A model generated the notes under the pieces. That model saw nothing but the letters and a program-made list of their open reading frames with translations, had not been told where the DNA came from and did not search any database. Position numbers and translations under genes: made by a program. Below are positions 30,601 through 42,248 of a stretch of DNA of 64,000 nt, in pieces (positions within the stretch are counted from its first letter, which is position 1; every line of letters begins with the position of its first letter). The stretch is from Mantis religiosa (Eukaryota; Arthropoda; Insecta; Mantodea; Mantidae), in the NCBI GenBank assembly GCA_030765055.1, contig CM060950.1:459460710-459524709 (forward strand). Reading direction: 5' to 3'.

Positions 30601-31032
30601 CCCCCAGTGCTCCCCACCCACCACGGAGTCCAACAAGGGGTCACCCCACTGGGATGACAGGGCTACACAGGGGATATAGCGAGCTCGCCGTCCCACTCAC
30701 CCTGGAGGTCGGTACAATACCTAGTCCTGGCCGATTGATTAGGGGTGGGTTAGTCCCTAACCTCCCGTTTAGGCGAAGCAGAAGCCAAAGTAGTGTATTA
30801 GAAATGCGCACCCTCCCCGAATTCAGAAAAAACTGTTACGAGCTCAGATACGCATCCCTCAACCACCAGGACAAACCTTTCCACCGACACGGGTCTCCAC
30901 GCACGGCCTACACGTGGGTGGGCCTGTTGACCGTCTCCCTCAACCACGAAGAGGAGCCCACACGAGGGAGACTGTTGGCTCGGGACCCCGGGTTCGCCAA
31001 ACCCGTACCTACCGAAGTAGGCCCCTGGGGGG
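30601..31032 (-). promoter_or_regulatory. 5'UTR of LINE copy D
   Basis: A 432-nt leader, nearly identical to that of copy A, with the UUCG tetraloop hairpin at 31008-31021. It is followed directly by satellite at TGCAGTCTTTCTGG. Because D has lost its 3' end, its target-site duplication cannot be checked. Confidence 0.68.
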
Positions 31033-31154
31033 TGCAGTCTTTCTGGCAGTTGGTACCTGACAGAAGCTGTTTTGTTGGGCATTTCACGTTGGACGCATCT
31101 GCATTTCTTTGTTGGCCCTTAAGCATAACACACAGATAATTTAAAATTATAAAT

Positions 31155-33080
31155 TCAAAAAAGGCTGTGTTCGTGGGGGTTGTGTTTGTGTGAGCTGTGT
31201 TCATGGGGGTTCTTGTTGTAATTGTTTTTGTAGTCGTAGTTGTGGTGGTGGCTGCAGTTGTCCTTTCTGTGGTCGTTGTAGTTGTGAGTGTGGTAATCTT
31301 TGTAGTACTTGTGCTTGGGTCTGTGATTGTCGTTGTGACTGCACAGGTGACTGAAGTTGTTCTGGTACTTCCTCTGCTGCAGCAGCAGCAGTCTGTTTGG
31401 CTGGTGCAGTCTTTCTGGCAGTTTGTACTTGACAGAAGCTGTTTTGTTGGGCATTTCACGTTGGACGCATCTGCATTTCTTTGTTGGCCCTTAAGCATAA
31501 CACACAGACAATTTCGTTGTAGTTGTGAGTGTGGTAATCTTTGTAGTACTGGTGCTTGGGTCTGTGATTGTCGTTGTGACTGCACAGGTGACTGAAGTTG
31601 ATCTGGTACTTCCTCTGCTGCAGCAGCAGCAGTCTGTTTGGCTGGTGCAGTCTTTCTGGCAGTTTGTACTTGACAGAAGCTGTTTTGTTGGGCATTTCAC
31701 GTTGGACGCATCTGCATTTCTTTGTTGGCCCTTAAGCATAACACACAGACAATTTCGTTGTAGTTGTGAGTGTGGTAATCTTTGTAGTACTGGTGCTTGT
31801 GTCTGTGATTGCCGTTGTGACTGCACTGGTGACTGAAGTTGTTCTGGTACTTCCTCTGCTGCAGCAACAGCAGTCTGTTTGGCTGGTGCAGTCTTTCTGG
31901 CAGTTGGTACCTGACAGAAGCTGTTTTGTTGGGCATTTCACGTTGGACGCATCTGCATTTCTTTGTTGGCCCTTAAGCATAACACACAGACAATTTCGTT
32001 GTAGTTGTGAGTGTGGTAATCTTTGTAGTACTGGTGCTTGTGTCTGTGATTGTCGTTGTGACTGCACTGGTGACTGAAGTTGTTCTGATACTTCCTCTGC
32101 TGCAGCAGCAGTCTGTTTGGCTGGTGCAGTCTTTCTGGCAGTTGGTACCTGACAGAAGCTGTTTTGTTGGGCACCTTACGTTGGACGCATCTGCGTTTCT
32201 TTGTTGGCCCTTAAGCATAACACACAGACAATTTCGTTGTAGTTGTGAGTGTGGTAATCTTTGTAGTACTGGTGCTTGTATCTGTGATTGTCGTTGTGAC
32301 TGCACTGGTGACTGAAGTTGTTCTGGTACTTCTTCTGCTGCAGCAGCAGTCTCTTTGGCTGGTGCAGTCTTTCTGGCAGTTGGTACCTGACAGAAGCTGT
32401 TTTGTTGGGCACCTCACGTTGGACGCATCTGCGTATCTTTGTTGGCCCTTCAGCATAACACACAGACAATTTAAAATTATAAATTCATAATAGGCTGTGT
32501 TCGTGGGGGTTGTGTTTGTGTGAGCTGTGTTCATGGGGTTTCTTGTTGTAATTGTTTTTGTAGTCGTAGTTGTGGTGGTGGCAGCAGTTGTCCTTTCTGT
32601 GGTCGTTGTAGTTGTGAATGTGGTAATCTTTGTAGTACTGGTGCTTGTGTCTGTGATTGTCGTTGTGACAGCACTGGTGACTGAAGTTGTTCTGGTACTT
32701 CCTCTGCTGCAGCAGCAGCAGCAGTCTGTTTGGCTGGTGCAGTCTTTCTGGCAGTTGGTACCTGACAGAAGCTGTTTTGTTGGGCACCTCACCTTGGACG
32801 CATCTGCGTTTCTTTGTTGGCCGTTAAGCATAACACACAGACAATTTCGTTGTAGTTGTGAGAGTGGTAATCTTTGTAGTACTGGTGCTTGTGTCTGTGA
32901 TTGTCGTTGTGACTGCACTGGTGACTGAAGTTGTTCTGATACTTCCTCTGCTGCAGCAGCAGTCTGCTTGGCTGGTGCAGTCTTTCTGGCAGTTGGTATC
33001 TGAAAGAAGCTGTTTTGTTGAGCACCTCACGTTGGACGCATCTGCGTTTCTTTGTTGGCCCTTAAGCATAACACACAGAC
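31155..33080. repeat. 1.9-kb satellite segment repeated at about 38043-39970
   Basis: The offset is 6888 bp. Shared diagnostic features are the variant GTACTTGTGCTTGGG, the GTTTGTACTTGAC subtype, a CCTTCAGCATAAC near 32447 and 39335, and a five-CAG run. Few differences are visible, for example GAAGTTGATCTGG near 31595 against GAAGTTGTTCTGG. The segment recurs a third time at about 47112 inside the 9.07-kb duplication. Confidence 0.8.
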
Positions 33081-34612
33081 AGTTTAAAATTATAAATTCA
33101 TAATAGGCTGTGTTCGTGGGGGTTGTGTTTGTGTGAGCTGTGTTCATGGGGGTTCTTGTTGTAATTGTTTTTGTAGTCGTAGATGTGGTGGTGGCTGCAG
33201 TTGTCCTTTCTGTGGTCGTTGTAGTTGTGAGTGTGGTAATCTTTGTAGTACTGGTGCTTGTGTCTGTGATTGCCGTTGTGACTGCACTGGTGACTGAAGT
33301 TGTTCTGGTACTTCCTCTGCTGCAGCAACAGCAGTCTGTTTGGCTGGTGCAGTCTTTCTGGCAGTTGGTACCTGACAGAAGCTGTTTTGTTGGGCATTTC
33401 ACGTTGGACGCATCTGCATTTCTTTGTTGGCCCTTAAGCATAACACACAGACAATTTCGTTGTAGTTGTGAGTGTGGTAATCTTTGTAGTACTGGTGCTT
33501 GTGTCTGTGATTGTCGTTGTGACTGCACTGGTGACTGAAGTTGTTCTGATACTTCCTCTGCTGCAGCAGCAGTCTGTTTGGCTGGTGCAGTCTTTCTGGC
33601 AGTTGGTACCTGACAGAAGCTGTTTTGTTGGGCACCTTACGTTGGACGCATCTGCGTTTCTTTGTTGGCCCTTAAGCATAACACACAGACAATTTCGTTG
33701 TAGTTGTGAGTGTGGTAATCTTTGTAGTACTGGTGCTTGTGTCTGTGATTGTCGTTGTGACTGCACTGGTGACTGAAGTTGTTCTGGTACTTCTTCTGCT
33801 GCAGCGGCAGTCTCTTTGGCTGGTGCAGTCTTTCTGGCAGTTGGTACCTGACAGAAGCTGTTTTGTTGGGCATTTCACGTTGGACGCATCTGCATTTCTT
33901 TGTTGGCCCTTAAGCATAACACATCGACAATTTCGTTGTAGTTGTGAGTGTGGTAATCTTTGTAGTACTGGTGCTTGTGTCTGTGATTGTCGTTGTGACT
34001 GCACTGGTGACTGAAGTTGTTCTGGTACTTCCTCTGCTGCAGCAGCAGTCTGTTTGGCTGGTGCAGTCTTTCTGGCAGTTGGTACCTGACAGAAGCTGTT
34101 TTGTTGGGCATTTCACGTTGGGCGCATCTGCATTTCTTTGTTGGCCCTTAAGCATAACACACAGACAATTTCGTTGTAGTTGTGAGTGTGGTAATCTTTG
34201 TAGTACTGGTGCTTGTGTCTGTGATTGTCGTTGTGGCTGCACTGGTGACTGAAGTTGTTCTGGTACTTCCTCTGCTGCAGCAGCACTCTGTTTGGCTGGT
34301 GCAGTCTTTCTGGCAGTTGGTACCTGACAGAAGCTGTTTTGTTGGGCATTTCACGTTGGCCGCTTCTGCGTTTCTTTGTTGGCCGTTAAGCATAACACAC
34401 AGACAATTTAAAATTATAAATTCATAATAGGCTGTGTTCGTGGGGGTTGTGTTTGTGTGAGCTGTGTTCATGGGGGTTCTTGTTGTAATTGTTTTTGTAG
34501 TCGTAGATGTGGTGGTGGCTGCAGTTATCCTTTCTGTGGTCGTTGTAGTTGTGAGTGTGGTAATCTTTGTAGTACTGGTGTTTGTGTCTGTGATTGTCGT
34601 TGTGACTGCACT

Positions 34613-34626
34613 GGTGACTGAAGTTG
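34613..34626. other. Second paralogous empty site for LINE copy A
   Basis: GGTGACTGAAGTTG occurs here uninterrupted in the same satellite context as 19665-19678, at an offset of 14948 bp. Confidence 0.82.
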
Positions 34627-37600
34627 TTCTGGTACTTCCTCTGCTGCAGCAGCAGTCTGTTTGGCTGATGCAGTCTTTCTGGCAGTTGGTACCTGACAGA
34701 AGCTGTTTTGTTGGGCACCTCACGTTGGACGCATCTGCGTTTCTTTGTTGACCCTTAAGCATAACACACAGACAATTTCGTTATAGTTGTGAGTGTGGTA
34801 ATCTTAGTAGTACTGGTGCTTGTGTCTGTGATTGTCGTTGTGACTGCACTGGTGACTGAAGTTGTTCTGGTACTTCCTCTGCTGCAGCAGCACTCTGTTT
34901 GGCTGGTGCAGTCTTTCTGGCAGTTGGTACCTGACAGAAGCTGTTTTGTTGGGCATTTCACGTTGGCCGCTTCTGCGTTTCTTTGTTGGCCGTTAAGCAT
35001 AACACACAGACAATTTAAAATTATAAATTCATAATAGGCTGTGTTCGTGGGGGTTGTGTTTTTTGTGAGCTGTGTTCATGGGGTTTCTTGTTGTAATTGT
35101 TTTTGTAGTCGTAGTTGTGGTGGTGGCTGCAGTTGTCCTTTCTGTGGTCGTTGTAGTTGTGAATGTGGTAATCTTTGTAGTACTGGTGCTTGTGTCTGTG
35201 ATTGTCGTTGTGACTGCACTGGTGACTGAAGTTGTTCTGGTACTTCCTCTGCTGCAGCAGCAATCTGTTTGGCTGGTGCAGTCTTTCTGGCAGTTGGTAC
35301 CTGACAGAAGCTGTTTTGTTGGGCATTTCACGTTGGACGCATCTGCAATTTCTTTGTTGGCCCTTAAGCATAACACACAGACAATTTCGTTGTAGTTGAG
35401 AGTGTGGTAATCTTTGTAGTACAGGTGCTTGTGTCTGTGATTGTCGTTGTGACTGCACTGGTGACTGAAGTTGTTCTGGTACTTCCTCTGCTGCAGCAGC
35501 AGTCTGTTTGGCTGGTTAAGTCTTTCTGGCAGTTGGTACCTGACAGAAGCTGTTTTGTTGGGCATTTCACGTTGGACGCATCTGCATTTCTTTGTTGGCC
35601 CTTAAGCATAACACACAGACAATTTCGTTGTAGTTGTGAGTGTGGTAATCTTTGTAGTACTAGTGCTTGTGTCTGTGATTGTCGTTGTGACTGCACTGGT
35701 GACTGAAGTTGTTCTGGTACTTCCTCTGCTGCAGCAGCAGTCTCTTTGGCTGGTGCAGTCTTTCTGGCAGTTGGTACCTGACAGAAGCTGTTTTGTTGGG
35801 CATTTCACGTGGGAGGCATCTGCATTTCTTTGTTGGCCCTTAAGCATAACACATCGACAATTTGGTTGTAGTTGTGAGTGTGGTAATCTTTGTAGTACTG
35901 GTGCTTGTGTCTGTGATTGTCGTTGTGACTGCACTGGTGACTGAAGTTGTTCTGGTACTTCCTCTGCTGCAGCAGCAGTCTGTTTGGCTGGTGCAGTCTT
36001 TCTGGCAGTTGGTACCTGACAGAAGCTGTTTTGTTGGGCATTTCACGTTGGGCGCATCTGCATTTCTTTGTTGGCCCTTAAGCATAACACACAGACAATT
36101 TCGTTGTAGTTGTGAGTGTGGTAATCTTTGTAGTACTGGTGCTTGTGTCTGTGATTGTCGCTGTGACTGCACTGGTGACTGAAGTTGTTCTGATACTTCC
36201 TCTGCTGCAGCAGCAGTCTGTTTGGCTGGTGCAGTCTTTCTGGCAGTTGGTACCTGACAGAAGCTGTTTTGTTGGGCACCTCACGTTGGACGCATCTGCG
36301 TTTCTTTGTTGGCCCTTAAGCATAACACACAGACAATTTCGTTGTAGTTGTGAGTGTCGTAATCTTTGTATTACTGGTGCTTGTGTCTGTGATTGTCATT
36401 GTGACTGCACTGGTGACTGAAGTTGTTCTGGTACTTCCTCTGCTGCAGCAGCAGTCTGTTTGGTTGGTGCAGTCTTTCTGGCAGATGGTACCTGACAGAA
36501 GCTGTTTTGTTGGGCACCTCACCTTGGACGCATCTGCGTTTCTTTGTTGGCCGTTAAGCATAACACACAGACAATTTCGTTGTAGTTGTGAGTGTGGTAA
36601 TCTTTGTAGTACTGGTGCTTGTGTCTGTGGTTGTCGTTGTGACTGCACTGGTGACTTAAGTTGTTTTTGATACTTCCTCTGCTGCAGCAGCACTCTGTTT
36701 GGCTGGTGCAGTCTTTCTGGCAGTTGGTACCTGACAGAAGCTGTTTTGTTGGGCACCTCACGTTGGACGCAGCTGCGTATCTTTGTTGGCCCTTAAGCAT
36801 AACACACAGACAATTTAAAATTATAAATTCATAATAGGCTGTGTTAGTGGGGGTTGTGTTTGTGTGAGCTGTGTTCATGGGGTTTCTTGTTGTAATTGTT
36901 TTTGTAGTCGTAGTTGTGGTGGTGGCAGCAGTTGTCCTTTCTGTGGTCGTTGTAGTTGTGAGTGTGGTAATCTTTGTAGTACTGGTGCTTGTGTCTGTGA
37001 TTGTCGTTGTGACTGCACTGGTGACTGAAGTTGTTCTGATACTTCCTCTGCTGCAGCAGCAGTCTGTTTGGCTGGTGCAGTCTTTCTGGCAGTTGGTACC
37101 TGACAGAAACTGTTTTGTTGGGCACCTTACGTTGGATGTATCTGCGTTTCTTTGTTGGCCCTTAAGCATAACACACAGAAAATTTCGTTGTAGTTGTGAG
37201 TGTGGTAATCTTTGTAGTACTGGTGCTTGTGTCTGTGATTGTCGTTGTGACTGCACTGGTGACTGAAGTTGTTCTGGTACTTCCTCTGCTGCAGCAGCAG
37301 TCTCTTTGGCTGGTGCAGTCTTTCTGGCAGTTGGTACCTGACAGAAGCTGTTTTGTTGGGCATTTCACGTTGGACGCATCTGCATTTCTTTGTTGGCCCT
37401 TAAGCATAACACATCGACAATTTCGTTGTAGTTGTGAGTGTGGTAATCTTTGTAGTACTGGTGCTTGTGTCTGTGATTGTCGTTGTGACTGCACTGGTGA
37501 CTGAAGTTGTTCTGATACTTCCTCTGCTGCAGCAGCAGTCTGTTTGGCTGGTGCAGCCCTTCTGGCAGTTGGTACCTAACAGAAGCTGTTTTGTTGGGCA

Positions 37601-40600
37601 CCTGACGTCGGACGCATCTGCGTTTCTTTGTTGGCCCTTAAGCTTAACACACAGACAATTTAAAATTATAAATTCATAATAGGCTGTGTTCGTGGGGGTT
37701 GTGTTTGTGTGAGCTGTGTTCATGGGGGTTCTTGTTGTAATTGTTTTTGTAGTCGTAGTTGTGGTGGTGGCTGCAGTTGTCCTTTCTGTGGTCGTTGTAG
37801 TTGTGAGTGTGGTAATCTTTGTAGTACTGGTGCTTGTGTCTGTGATTGTCGTTGTGACTGCACTGGTGACTGAAGTTGTTCTGATACTTCCTCTGCTGCA
37901 GCAGCAGTCTGTTTGGCTGGTGCAGCCTTTCTGGCAGTTGGTACCTAACAGAAGCTGTTTTGTTGGGCACCTGACGTCGGACGCATCTGCGTTTCTTTGT
38001 TGGCCCTTAAGCATAACACACAGATAATTTAAAATTATAAATTCAAAATAGGCTGTGTTCGTGGGGGTTGTGTTTGTGTGAGCTGTGTTCATGGGGGTTC
38101 TTGTTGTAATTGTTTTTGTAGTCGTAGTTGTGGTGGTGGCTGCAGTTGTCCTTTCTGTGGTCGTTGTAGTTGTGAGTGTGGTAATCTTTGTAGTACTTGT
38201 GCTTGGGTCTGTGATTGTCGTTGTGACTGCACAGGTGACTGAAGTTGTTCTGGTACTTCCTCTGCTGCAGCAGCAGCAGTCTGTTTGGCTGGTGCAGTCT
38301 TTCTGGCAGTTTGTACTTGACAGAAGCTGTTTTGTTGGGCATTTCACGTTGGACGCATCTGCATTTCTTTGTTAGCCCTTAAGCATAACACACAGACAAT
38401 TTCGTTGTAGTTGTGAGTGTGGTAATCTTTGTAGTACTGGTGCTTGGGTCTGTGATTGTCGTTGTGACTGCACAGGTGACTGAAGTTGTTCTGGTACTTC
38501 CTCTGCTGCAGCAGCAGCAGTCTGTTTGGCTGGTGCAGTCTTTCTGGCAGTTTGTACTTGACAGAAGCTGTTTTGTTGGGCATTTCACGTTGGACGCATC
38601 TGCATTTCTTTGTTGGCCCTTAAGCATAACACACAGACAATTTCGTTGTAGTTGTGAGTGTGGTAATCTTTGTAGTACTGGTGCTTGTGTCTGTGATTGC
38701 CGTTGTGACTGCACTGGTGACTGAAGTTGTTCTGGTACTTCCTCTGCTGCAGCAACAGCAGTCTGTTTGGCTGGTGCAGTCTTTCTGGCAGTTGGTACCT
38801 GACAGAAGCTGTTTTGTTGGGCATTTCACGTTGGACGCATCTGCATTTCTTTGTTGGCACTTAAGCATAACACACAGACAATTTCGTTGTAGTTGTGAGT
38901 GTGGTAATCTTTGTAGTACTGGTGCTTGTGTCTGTGATTGTCGTTGTGACTGCACTGGTGACTGAAGTTGTTCTGATACTTCCTCTGCTGCAGCAGCAGT
39001 CTGTTTGGCTGGTGCAGTCTTTCTGGCAGTTGGTACCTGACAGAAGCTGTTTTGTTGGGCACCTTACGTTGGACGCATCTGCGTTTCTTTGTTGGCCCTT
39101 AAGCATAACACACAGACAATTTCGTTGTAGTTGTGAGTGTGGTAATCTTTGTAGTACTGGTGCTTGTGTCTGTGATTGTCGTTGTGACTGCACTGGTGAC
39201 TGAAGTTGTTCTGGTACTTCTTCTGCTGCAGCAGCAGTCTCTTTGGCTGGTGCAGTCTTTCTGGCAGTTGGTACCTGACAGAAGCTGTTTTGTTGGGCAC
39301 CTCACGTTGGACGCATCTGCGTATCTTTGTTGGCCCTTCAGCATAACACACAGACAATTTAAAATTATAAATTCATAATAGGCTGTGTTCGTGGGGGTTG
39401 TGTTTGTGTGAGCTGTGTTCATGGGGTTTCTTGTTGTAATTGTTTTTGTAGTCGTAGTTGTGGTGGTGGCAGCAGTTGTCCTTTCTGTGGTCGTTGTAGT
39501 TGTGAATGTGGTAATCTTTGTAGTACTGGTGCTTGTGTCTGTGATTGTCGTTGTGACAGCACTGGTGACTGAAGTTGTTCTGGTACTTCCTCTGCTGCAG
39601 CAGCAGCAGCAGTCTGTTTGGCTGGTGCAGTCTTTCTGGCAGTTGGTACCTGACAGAAGCTGTTTTGTTGGGCACCTCACCTTGGACGCATCTGCGTTTC
39701 TTTGTTGGCCGTTAAGCATAACACACAGACAATTTCGTTGTAGTTGTGAGTGTGGTAATCTTTGTAGTACTGGTGCTTGTGTCTGTGATTGTCGTTGTGA
39801 CTGCACTGGTGACTGAAGTTGTTCTGATACTTCCTCTGCTGCAGCAGCAGTCTGCTTGGCTGGTGCAGTCTTTCTGGCAGTTGGTATCTGAAAGAAGCTG
39901 TTTTGTTGAGCACCTCACGTTGGACGCATCTGCGTTTCTTTGTTGGCCCTTAAGCATAACACACAGACAGTTTAAAATTATAAATTCATAATAGGCTGTG
40001 TTCGTGGGGGTTGTGTTTGTGTGAGCTGTGTTCATGGGGGTTCTTGTTGTAATTGTTTTTGTAGTCGTAGATGTGGTGGTGGCTGCAGTTGTCCTTTCTG
40101 TGGTCGTTGTAGTTGTGAGTGTGGTAATCTTTGTAGTACTGGTGCTTGTGTCTGTGATTGTCGTTGTGACTGCACAGGTGACTGAAGTTGTTCTGGTACT
40201 TCCTCTGCTGCAGCATTAGTCTGTTTGGCTGGTGCAGTCTTTCTGGCAGTTGGTACCTGACAAAAGCTGTTTTGTTGGGCATTTCACGTTGGACGCATCT
40301 GCATTTCTTTGCTGGCCCTTAAGCATAACACACAGACAATTTCGTTGTAGTTGTGAGTGTGGTAATCTTTGTATTACTGGTGCTTGTGTCTGTGATTGTC
40401 GTTGTGACTGCACTGGTGACTGAAGTTGTTCTGATACTTCCTCTGCTGCAGCAGCAGTCTGTTTGGCTGATGCAGTCTTTCTGGCAGTTGGTACCTGACA
40501 GAAGCTGTTTTGTTGGGCATTTCACGTTGGACGCATCTGCATTTCTTTGTTGGCCGTTAAGCATAACACACAGACAATTTCGTTGTAGTTGTGAGTGTGG

Positions 40601-41736
40601 TAATCTTTGTAGTACTGGTGCTTGTGTCTGTGATTGTCGTTGTGACTGCACTGGTGACTGAAGTTGTTCTGGTACTTCCTCTGCTGCAGCAGCAGCAGTC
40701 TGTTTGGCTGGTGCAGTCTTTCTGGCAGTTGGTACCTGACAGAAGCTGTTTTGTTGGGCATTTCACGTTGGACGCATCTACATTTCTTTGTTGGCCCTTA
40801 AGCATAACACACAGACAATTTCTTTATAGTTGTGAGTGTGGTAATCTTTGTAGTACTGGTGCTTGTGTCTGTGATTGTCGTTGTGACTGCATTGGTGACT
40901 GAAGTTGTTCTGATACTTCCTCTGCTGCAGCAGCAGTCTGTTTGGCTGATGCAGTCTTTCTGGCAGTTGGTACCTGACAGAAGCAGTTTTGTTGGGCACC
41001 TCACGTTGGACGCATCTGCGTTTCTTTGTTGACCCTTAAGCATAACACACAGACAATTTCGTTTTAGTTGTGAGTGTGGTAATCTTAGTAGTACTGGTGC
41101 TTGTGTCTGTGATTGTCGTTGTGACTGCACTGGTGACTGAAGTTGTTCCGGTACTTCCTCTGCTGCAGCAGCACTCTGTTTGGCTGGTGCTGTCTTTCTG
41201 GCAGTTGGTACCTGACAGAAGCTGTTTTGTTGGGCATTTCACGTTAGACGCATCTGCATTTCTTTGTTGGCCGTTAAGCATAACACACAGACAATTTCGT
41301 TGTAGTTGTGAGTGTGGTAATCTTTGTAGTACTGGTGCTTGTGTCTGTGATTGTCGTTGTGACTGCACTGGTGACTGAAGTTGTTCTGGTACTTCCTCTG
41401 CTGCAGCAGCAGTCTGTTTGGCTGGTGCAGTCTTTCTGGCAGTTGGTACCTGACAGAAGCTGTTTTGTTGGGCATTTCACGTTGGACGCATCTGCATTTC
41501 TTTGCTGGCCCTTAAGCATAACACACAGACAATTTCGTTGTAGTTGTGAGTGTGGTAATCTTTGTAGTACTGGTGCTTGTGTCTGTGATTGTCGTTGTGA
41601 CTGCACTGGTGACTGAAGTTGTTTTTGATACTTCCTCTGCTGCAGCAGCACTCTGTTTGGCTGGTGCAGTCTTTCTGGCAGTTGGTACCTGACAGAAGCT
41701 GTTTTGTTGGGCATTTCACGTTGGACGCATCTGCAT

Positions 41737-42024
41737 CCTAACAGTAGTATCACTCTATGTATTCAAAACCATTATACTTTAAAAGACCGAAAACAACATA
41801 ACATCCTCAATAAAGATTGCCATACATATGATACGAGGAGAGCAACTGATTACCATAGGGTGAGCACGAATAAAACTCAAACTAATAAAGATCCATTTAA
41901 AATAGGAGCCATATTGTATAATAAATTGCCATCTGTAATTAAGAATACTTCTGACTCAAAATTTAAACTGGTCTTAAAATCATACCTAATTCTAAAATGT
42001 TTGTATAGTATAAATGAACTGTAA
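41737..42024 (+). pseudogene. C-terminal remnant of a LINE reverse-transcriptase protein (copy 1)
   Basis: An open frame of about 95 codons with no catalytic RT motif; only the C-terminal segment after the RT thumb is left. Met codons upstream belong to satellite, so there is no genuine start. The stretch YNKLPSVIKN and the closing YSINEL resemble the C-termini of Jockey/RTE-type LINE proteins. I recognise the pattern but cannot assign the clade from 95 residues. Confidence 0.7.
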
Positions 42025-42248
42025 TATACATGTATGTATGTAGTATGAATGAGTTGTATACCTATGTATACCATAAGGTTTGTACGTAAGTTAGGCATTT
42101 TGATCTTTTTAAATAACTTATACTTTTGTAAACAACTCTATATTTTGTAAATAACTTATGTATTTTGATCATTTTGTCTTTTGACTGTATAGAGGTAATT
42201 GACAGTGTCAGATGCTCTTGTAAGAGTCTATTGACCGCAATAAATTAT
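41737..42248 (+). mobile_element. 3' fragment of a second, unrelated LINE (copy 1 of 3)
   Basis: A 512-bp AT-rich segment interrupts a satellite monomer between GCAT and TTCTTTG with no clear target-site duplication. On the plus strand it encodes about 95 residues of the extreme C-terminus of a non-LTR reverse-transcriptase protein, ending at TAA 42022-42024. The region has HTYDTRRATDYH, then PFKIGAILYNKLPSVIKN, then LYSINEL, a pattern typical of the end of many LINE polyproteins. About 220 nt of AT-rich 3' sequence follow and end AATAAATTAT. It is a 5'-truncated remnant of a different family from copies A-E, in the opposite orientation. Confidence 0.8.

Larger units (their letters stand above)
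29110..31032 (-). mobile_element. I-superfamily LINE copy D, 5' part only (ORF1 and 5'UTR)
   Basis: The element is complete at its 5' end (six G residues, 31027-31032, then satellite). It stops in the spacer between ORF1 and ORF2, 7 nt before the ORF2 ATG. A missing 3' part is unusual: incomplete reverse transcription removes 5' sequence, not 3'. The junction with copy C falls exactly at C's 5' end. The simplest reading is that C inserted into D and that D's ORF2 and 3'UTR were later lost through exchange with another element copy. Confidence 0.88.

Noticed and set aside
23295..31032. Copies C and D as a normal nested pair like A and B
   Set aside because: The part of D that should lie left of C's tail is absent and no target-site duplication is present, so simple nesting does not explain it.
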